From contig JAYMGJ010000662.1 in assembly GCA_037178675.1 (NCBI GenBank), forward strand, positions 1 through 14,323: a stretch of DNA of 14,323 bases. The letters are read 5' to 3'. The position numbers and the translations under genes are program-made. Each line of letters begins with the position of its first letter. The first letter of the stretch is position 1. Positions 9,287 through 14,323 of this stretch are shown here, in pieces. This DNA comes from Scleroderma bovista. Lineage: Eukaryota; Basidiomycota; Agaricomycetes; Boletales; Sclerodermataceae. Under the pieces are notes generated by a model, which was given only the letters and a program-made list of their open reading frames with translations, did not search any database and was not told the DNA's origin.

Positions 9287-9931
9287 CAAGACTATTGTTA
9301 ACTATGGCAACAACATAAATATAGCCAACTACTCATATTTGCATTGTAGGTTGTTGATGTCCCTCTTCTTTTTATCTAAGCTGTTGGTTTGAGTCCCCTT
9401 CTGCACATCTTTGTTTTGCTCCATCATACCTCCTTATTCATGTCATGCTGATAGTATACACTAATCTTACATTTTATTTATTTATTTAGCATTTGTTGTA
9501 GTGAGCTATGCAGTACCATTTGGTAGTCAATACTACTTGAAAGTTTGCTTCCTGACTATTTGTTCTCCAACTAAACCTCCAACATTAGATAATATGCTAT
9601 GCCTCATATGGTGGTCCTGTGCAACTGTGACTTGAAACTCAGCTACAAAAACAAAAACAAAAACAGCACCAAAAATGGTTGAAATTTACCACTTGAGTCA
9701 AATTGAGTCAAATACAGGGCTGCAGGGGAAGGGTATCTAATCACTCAGTTGTATTGGCAGCCTGTATTGAAATTGTTTCGCCACTATTGATTTCTGAGTG
9801 CCCACTTCCCCCACAGTAGGAAAAGTGGTTTGTTTGCCATGTCGCGCAAGAGGCGTGACATTTAGTGTCCACAATATCGCGTTTTCACTGATTTTTCGTA
9901 CTTCTCCCATGTCAAATGTCAATTACAGTAC

Positions 9932-9974
9932 AGCCATGTGGGCAAGGCATCCAAATCAGGCATCCCACATGGCT
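9932..9974. repeat. Hairpin in right arm, 11-bp perfect stems
   Basis: AGCCATGTGGG at 9932-9942 is followed after 21 bases by its perfect complement CCCACATGGCT at 9964-9974. It is the partner of the hairpin at 8524-8566. The stem sequence is kept while the spacers differ. Confidence 0.8.
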
Positions 9975-9997
9975 CAACTGCTCGATGCGACACTGGC

Positions 9998-10030
9998 GAA
10001 TTACTCGAATTACTCGAACTACTCGAAACT
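9998..10030. repeat. 9-bp tandem repeat (TTACTCGAA)
   Basis: Roughly four units of the form (T/C)TACTCGAA are present in the right arm. The matching place in the left arm has no expansion, so the units were gained in this arm after the two arms separated. Confidence 0.7.
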
Positions 10031-10084
10031 CGCAGCAGGTAAGTTTCATCATCTTTTTCGGTGGCCAGTTCTTCTTTGATGATG

Positions 10085-11338
10085 CATCTTGAAGACATCG
10101 TAGCTATTCATCATCATCTTCTAAGAGGGCTCTACCACAGCAAGCCTCTTTAAAAGTAGGATGAATTTGATCCTCGAATGTTCTCAAATTTTCAAAAGAA
10201 GTTGCCCCTATATTTGAATTTACATCGGATCAAAACATTCTGTCAAGATTAATTCATACAACATACCTTTTACTTCAGTAAGCAAAAGTCGAAGATAGAA
10301 GCATTCCCCAGCAGTTGGAGGCACAGAGTACATGCGTCCAATAGCTTTAGCCTGTTGACAGGGCTTCCATGTCCAAACATTTTGACCATTAACTTTGACC
10401 TTTTTCCAGACAAACCACTTTGGAAAGTCTTGATACAGATAGTTAGGAGCCCCAGCTTCAATGCAGGCAGCATCAGAATTGGCCTTGAACCATCCAGTTA
10501 GCCTGGTATCCTTATTTCTTGCTTCCTCCAGAACTTGTTGGGCGTCCTCATCATCCTGATAAGTAACAGACTGTTGGTCCTCAAGGTGAACTGGTAGGCG
10601 ATAAACCGAGGGCCATTCTAAATGCATGCCGAATTCGAAAAGTCACCAGGCAGCTTCCACAGAGGAGATGTAGCAGCTGTCTAAATAGGCCTTGACTTCA
10701 CCGTGTCCCTGAGTTTGAAGGGTTGCACGGTCCAGGCCTTTATATGTGTACTTGTGTACATATTTAATTGATTTGATACTGGCACAGACTTCCAAGTTGA
10801 TGTGACAGTCAAATTGAACAATGAGTTTCCGAGGATGGGGAACCACATGTTCATTTGTGTAGACTTCAGCATCATTATTGATGACCTTCTGGATGGTATG
10901 GCCATTGTTAGGTTGAGCATACTCTGGATATCTGTCATCCTTCATGACTGTCTGCTCACAAAAAGACTTTGGAAAGTACTTCTTGCATTTTCCATTCTCC
11001 ACACAGCGCTGTGGAGAGCAGTTATGGACCATGTATTTGGAGACTGCCTCATACAATTGAGGGTGCATGATTGGATCGGGTATCTGAGCAGATATGAATG
11101 CATTGATTTGCTTGATGGCCAAAATCTTGTCTTCATCTTCCAAAAAGATAAGAAGATGCATATGAGCAAGTCCTCGTTTTTGATACTCGATGGTGTACAC
11201 CAATCCAGCCACAGCTCCATAATAGCCTTTTCAAATCATCTGAAGCAAAGCCTGCTGCTTCTGATAAAATACATGGGCTACCAAGTCAGGTCGATCCACT
11301 GCTGTCTGACCTATTGGTTGTAATGCATGTGAGTTATT
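10085..11338 (-). pseudogene. Truncated Helitron Rep (HUH endonuclease) pseudogene
   Basis: Helitron Rep proteins nick and transfer one strand in rolling-circle transposition; full versions carry a C-terminal helicase, absent here. Reading leftward: GQTAVDRPDLVAHVF, YTIEYQKRGLAHMHLLIFL with the HUH motif (His codons at 11164-11162 and 11158-11156), a Cys-rich stretch (CSPQRCVENGKCKKYFPK), the two-tyrosine motif KYVHKYTYKGLDRA, then WPSVYRLPVHL and GECFYLRLLLTEVKG. A 59-bp intron (10266-10208, GTATGT...ATATAG) leads to GATSFENLRT, HPTFKEAC and RALLEDDDE. Breaks: TGA at 11233-11231 and 10645-10643, TAG at 10106-10104 where the family has Trp. The frame otherwise stays constant across 1.2 kb. 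Both ends are cut: the left by the fold-back at 10084, the right by unrelated sequence near 11338. Confidence 0.92.
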
Positions 11339-11800
11339 TCACCCACACCTGACCTAGTCCTTACTCCAGTCTTCCCTCATCTGACATTAGCCTGTTTACT
11401 TGTCACCGTATGTACTCCACCCTAGTTTCTATTTAGTATAAGTACCCTCTAGTTTATCTTGTACATCTCAGTCTGAAATCATCTAAGTCACTACTCCTGT
11501 TTCTCTGTCTGTCTGTCTCCATCTCTGTCTCCGTCTGACTGGAACCTACACAAGGGATCGATGCTCATCGACCTTGTCATTGAATCCAATCAGTCGCAAC
11601 TCCAGCCTGGGCTAACCTCTGCCCAAACCTCTGACCTCCCCTCTTGTCCACTTTCGTCCAGACTTGACCAGACCCCCTACTGGAGTAGACCCGGACTTGA
11701 CATCATCACTGGTCATTACCAGAGTGTGACCAGCGACAATTCCTGGCCAACAATATCAAAGTGGCCACAAAAAAATTAGTGGATACTCCATACAGCCTAT
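11339..11800. other. LTR- or 5'UTR-like stretch abutting the Helitron fragment
   Basis: The Helitron frame ends near 11338 and the sequence changes to TGTGAGTTATTTCACCC. A TATA-like AGTATAAGTACC near 11440 is followed by a pyrimidine-rich tract with CTGTCTGTCTGTCTCC (about 11505-11530). This order (TG start, TATA, C/T-rich leader) resembles a retrotransposon LTR inserted into the Helitron. An open frame of 72 codons (11561-11779, +) follows but matches no gag or pol I know. No second LTR, primer-binding site or target duplication could be shown. Confidence 0.35.
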
Positions 11801-12113
11801 AGTCAGACAATACTACCATCTGCGCACATGATGGAGGTACTTGAAATCTGTGGCACAGGGGTATGTATAATTTATACCACTACTTATCGATGATTGGATA
11901 TGATGTACAGATACGATGGTGATACCTGACATGTGTGAGATGAGAGATTAGCAACATAACATTATGTGACCATAGATTGATGACATGGTAGGATGTGAGG
12001 AAAGTATTACAGGGGTACAAAGTAGATGAAATGCAGCATGCAGCAATACGGTTGATAATAATCTTACCTGTGCAAGGCAGTTGTCATGCAGGGATCACTG
12101 GTGATTAGCAGAG
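11801..12113. other. Stretch without a recognisable feature
   Basis: AT-rich sequence with no supported gene and many stops in all frames. Short motifs such as GTGATTAGCA and GATTGG hint that it may be an older, more decayed part of the tandem repeat that follows. Confidence 0.4.
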
Positions 12114-12480
12114 TGATTGCTGGAATATATGGATGTATCTGCACAGGGACATATATTTAGTACTACCAGTGCTTTCTACCATACATGGACATAGCTGGAC
12201 AGGGACATAAATTTAGCACATGTGTATAGTAAATTGACTAGCATCGATCATGGAGCGATTGCTACGATATATGGACACATTTGTATAGTCACATAAATAT
12301 CAACATACATGTATAGTGAATTGACTGGCAGTGAGGAGCAGTGATTCCTACCATATGTGGATATATGTGGATGGACACTGGGCACGAGTAGCAAATAAGA
12401 GAATTGTACCTGGACAGCGTTGGGGAATTAGTACGGAGGTATGGTGAATTTAGTACACCCCAGGATGGGAATAATTACTA
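12114..12480. repeat. 86-bp tandem repeat block, degenerate
   Basis: Units begin at 12171, 12257 and 12343, exactly 86 bp apart, with (C/G)(A/T)TT(G/C)CTACCATA and TATGGACA, then ACATAAAT, then GTATAGT(A/G)AATTGACT in the first two. A shorter unit, lacking about 29 bp, begins at 12114. The last unit decays after about 12400. The block lies next to the purine-rich tail. Confidence 0.75.
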
Positions 12481-14323
12481 GAGTGACCATGGATGATAGT
12501 TAGACAGGGAGCATAGGAGTATGGAAAATATTGATGAGTAGAAGGGAAGGAAAATATATGATGATGATGATAAGGACATGGGTACTAAATACCAGGATAT
12601 GATAGTGAACACAAGGGGGAGGAATTAGTATAGATGTATAGTAAACTGAGTAGGAGAATAATAAGAGTGAGGAGTGAGGAGTAGAAGCAATGGAGTATGA
12701 TAATATAAGATGAAGATTGAGATGGAAGAGACAGGAGATTGGTATTGAGGTATGATAAATGGAGTAGAATGAGAGAGAGCAAATGATGCATAGGGGAAGA
12801 CATTGTGATGGAAATAGGATATGGATATGGTAAATTGAAGGGTGGATTTGTAGGATAATAAGGGAGATGGGTAGATGGGAAATCATTCTATGTGCTTTTT
12901 GTGTGAGTCAGTTATGATGACACTAGGGTTGTATTGGTGTTTGTATGCCTGATGGACACACTCTTATAGTTGTTTGTAGGTGTAAAGCAGTATATAGAAT
13001 ACAACACGGGAATCATATATTAGCACGACATGCATGACACAAGTACATGACTGATATATATTACAATATGTCAACAGGTTGGTCTAATGAGGGGGTATCA
13101 TGGGGTAGTTGATATGCATGAGAGTGTGGATGGATGATAAGTACTACAATATTATAATATAAGGATATGATTTGCGCATATGGGATAGGGTAGATGTGAT
13201 ATGGGCGACACTGTATCATATGTGATTCTGATTTATGTTGCTACTTATGAAGGAGGTGAGACGATCTGCAGAAATGATGGGGGTAGGTGATATGGGTGGT
13301 TGTTGGGTAGTACAACTACATAGGATGTTTAACATGTGGTATATATGAATTGGATTGTATTCTGATTGCAGACATTTGAATGGATAAAACATAAAGACGA
13401 TGGATTGTAACCCCTGGATGAAATACAAAAAAAAAGTGCAAATGAAGGACGTGCATGATTTGCACAAAACAGGGGGTCTGTGGAAGGACAAGGCATTCCA
13501 TTGCTAGCATGGACTGTATTGTTCTGGATGGGGATGATGATACATGATGAGGACAATCAGTTCTGACCTATTGGAGGGATATTTTAGTTGTATGGTAGTC
13601 ATGCACATAGAAGGAAATATGACATGGATGATATGAGCAACAGGACCACGGATGAGGAGAAATTTAATGCAGTCGATGGTGGTTTGTTGGAAGAGATGAC
13701 AATTGAATATAGATGTGAGGGAAAAGGACATAAGAGGAGACTAGATGGAAGACTGCGAGAGGATAGGAGTGGAGGAAGTAGGGTGAAGATGGAAGATGAG
13801 GATTGATAGAGAGGGAGTGGGTGCTGGATACTACTGTAGAGGAGGGGTATGTGAGGGTATGGATGAGGGTAGATACAGTATGATGGTATGGTAATAATAT
13901 GATAGTGGAGCTAAGGGTATGTGGATGAGATTGAGGAAGGGGAGATGTAAAGGATAAGGGAGAGGTGGAGACCAAGGTAGATAAGATATGGGTGTAGAGA
14001 ATGATAAGATAAGATGGTAAGTAAAGAGAGATTGTGATTGGATAAGAGAAAAAGTAGGAGGGATAGAGATAAGTAGGATATATGGTAGTTTGTGGAGGGA
14101 GAGATATATTGAGGATAAGTTTGTAGGGATTGGAAGTGATGGAAAGTAAGAATTATATGAGAGATGGAGGTGATGAGGATAGGTTGAGAGTGAGAGAGAA
14201 GGATATGAGTAGATGGGATGGATGACAGGATGGTATGGTTGATGAGAGAGGATTTGAGTATAAAGAGAAAAAAGAAAAAAGAAAAGTTGATTGATGGGGA
14301 GTAATGGTAGTGGAGGTGGAGAC
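12481..14323. repeat. Purine-rich, C-poor low-complexity tail
   Basis: From about 12480 to the window end the + strand is made mostly of G, A and T with very few C. GGAG, GATGA, TAGATG and AGAGA steps keep recurring, and segments such as TATGATAAATGGAGTAGA (about 12750) reappear in altered form. Minus-strand open frames here are rich in Ser, Leu, Ile, His and Tyr purely because of this composition and show no domain, so I do not call genes. A short A-rich run (AAAAAAAAAG) lies near 13427 and a GAAAAAAG cluster near 14265. The repeat continues beyond the window. Confidence 0.65.

Larger units (their letters stand above)
8432..10084. repeat. Long fold-back element: two imperfect inverted arms around a short loop
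   Basis: The left arm (8432 to about 9286) reappears reverse-complemented as the right arm (about 9341-10084). Landmarks pair in order: CATCATCAAAGAAGAACTGG (8432) with its complement ending at 10084; GCCATGTGGGAT (8526) with 9962-9973; ATATTGT-GACACTAAA (8621) with 9864-9880; CTGCAGCCCTGTATTTGA with 9709-9726; ATATTATCTAACGTTGGAGG (9030) with 9580-9600; GGACTCAAACCAACAGCTTA (9231) with 9377-9396. The loop is about 55 bp. The arms have clearly diverged; the left carries about 130 bp (near 8806-8940) absent from the right. CATC flanks both ends (8428-8431 and 10085-10088), a possible 4-bp target duplication that the CATCATC context makes weak. No protein-coding capacity was seen. Confidence 0.9.

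Noticed and set aside
10802..11323. 173-codon plus-strand open frame
   Set aside because: It is antisense to the Helitron Rep core, whose HUH and two-tyrosine motifs are unmistakable on the minus strand.
12500..12886. 128-codon minus-strand open frame rich in Ser, Leu, Ile and His
   Set aside because: Its composition follows the purine-rich repeat; it is not a membrane protein signal backed by any motif.
13588..13806. 72-codon plus-strand charged open frame
   Set aside because: Rich in Arg, Glu, Asp and Gly only because of the purine bias; no motif and no neighbouring splice-consistent exons.

Overview
The window looks like repeat-rich, gene-poor DNA from a filamentous basidiomycete, most likely an Agaricomycete. 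Three things point there. Coding segments are cut by very short GT-AG introns, mostly 46-60 bp. A KDZ-type DNA transposase with its cysteine-cluster domain lies beside a TET/JBP-like 2-oxoglutarate/Fe(II) dioxygenase, an association described for basidiomycete genomes. A fungal-type Helitron Rep fragment is also present. No ordinary housekeeping gene, tRNA or rRNA gene was found, and nothing identifies the species.

Layout. Positions 1-2430 hold low-complexity and degenerate minisatellite DNA, a promoter/LTR-like stretch with small perfect hairpins and a TATA motif near 1090, and a pair of ~150-bp direct repeats 300 bp apart. Positions 2489 to about 5581 (+) hold a decayed KDZ transposase gene whose nine exons can be followed through several stops and frameshifts. 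Positions 5863-6811 (-) hold an unrecognised four-exon gene, also with stops. It is read divergently from a TET/JBP-like dioxygenase at 7247-8467 (+), whose three-exon reading frame is open throughout and keeps its metal and 2-oxoglutarate residues. The intergenic region between these two carries ~70-bp direct repeats.

Positions 8432-10084 form a 1.65-kb fold-back: two long imperfect inverted arms around a ~55-bp loop. Its left end supplies the last codons and the stop of the dioxygenase. Its right end abuts a truncated Helitron Rep pseudogene (10085 to about 11338, -). Beyond that are an LTR/5'UTR-like stretch, an 86-bp tandem repeat block (about 12114-12480), and about 1.8 kb of purine-rich, C-poor low-complexity DNA reaching the window end.

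How the parts may relate. The transposase, the antisense gene and the dioxygenase look like cargo of one old KDZ element, later joined to other mobile elements. Most premature stops in the transposase, the antisense gene and the Helitron are TGA, many where arginine is expected, as C-to-T change at CGA codons would produce. The dioxygenase of the TET/JBP family, whose known members oxidise 5-methylpyrimidines, shows no such stop. That contrast, and the antisense gene, are the most interesting points here. Exon joins were worked out by eye from splice motifs and remembered family patterns, not by alignment.
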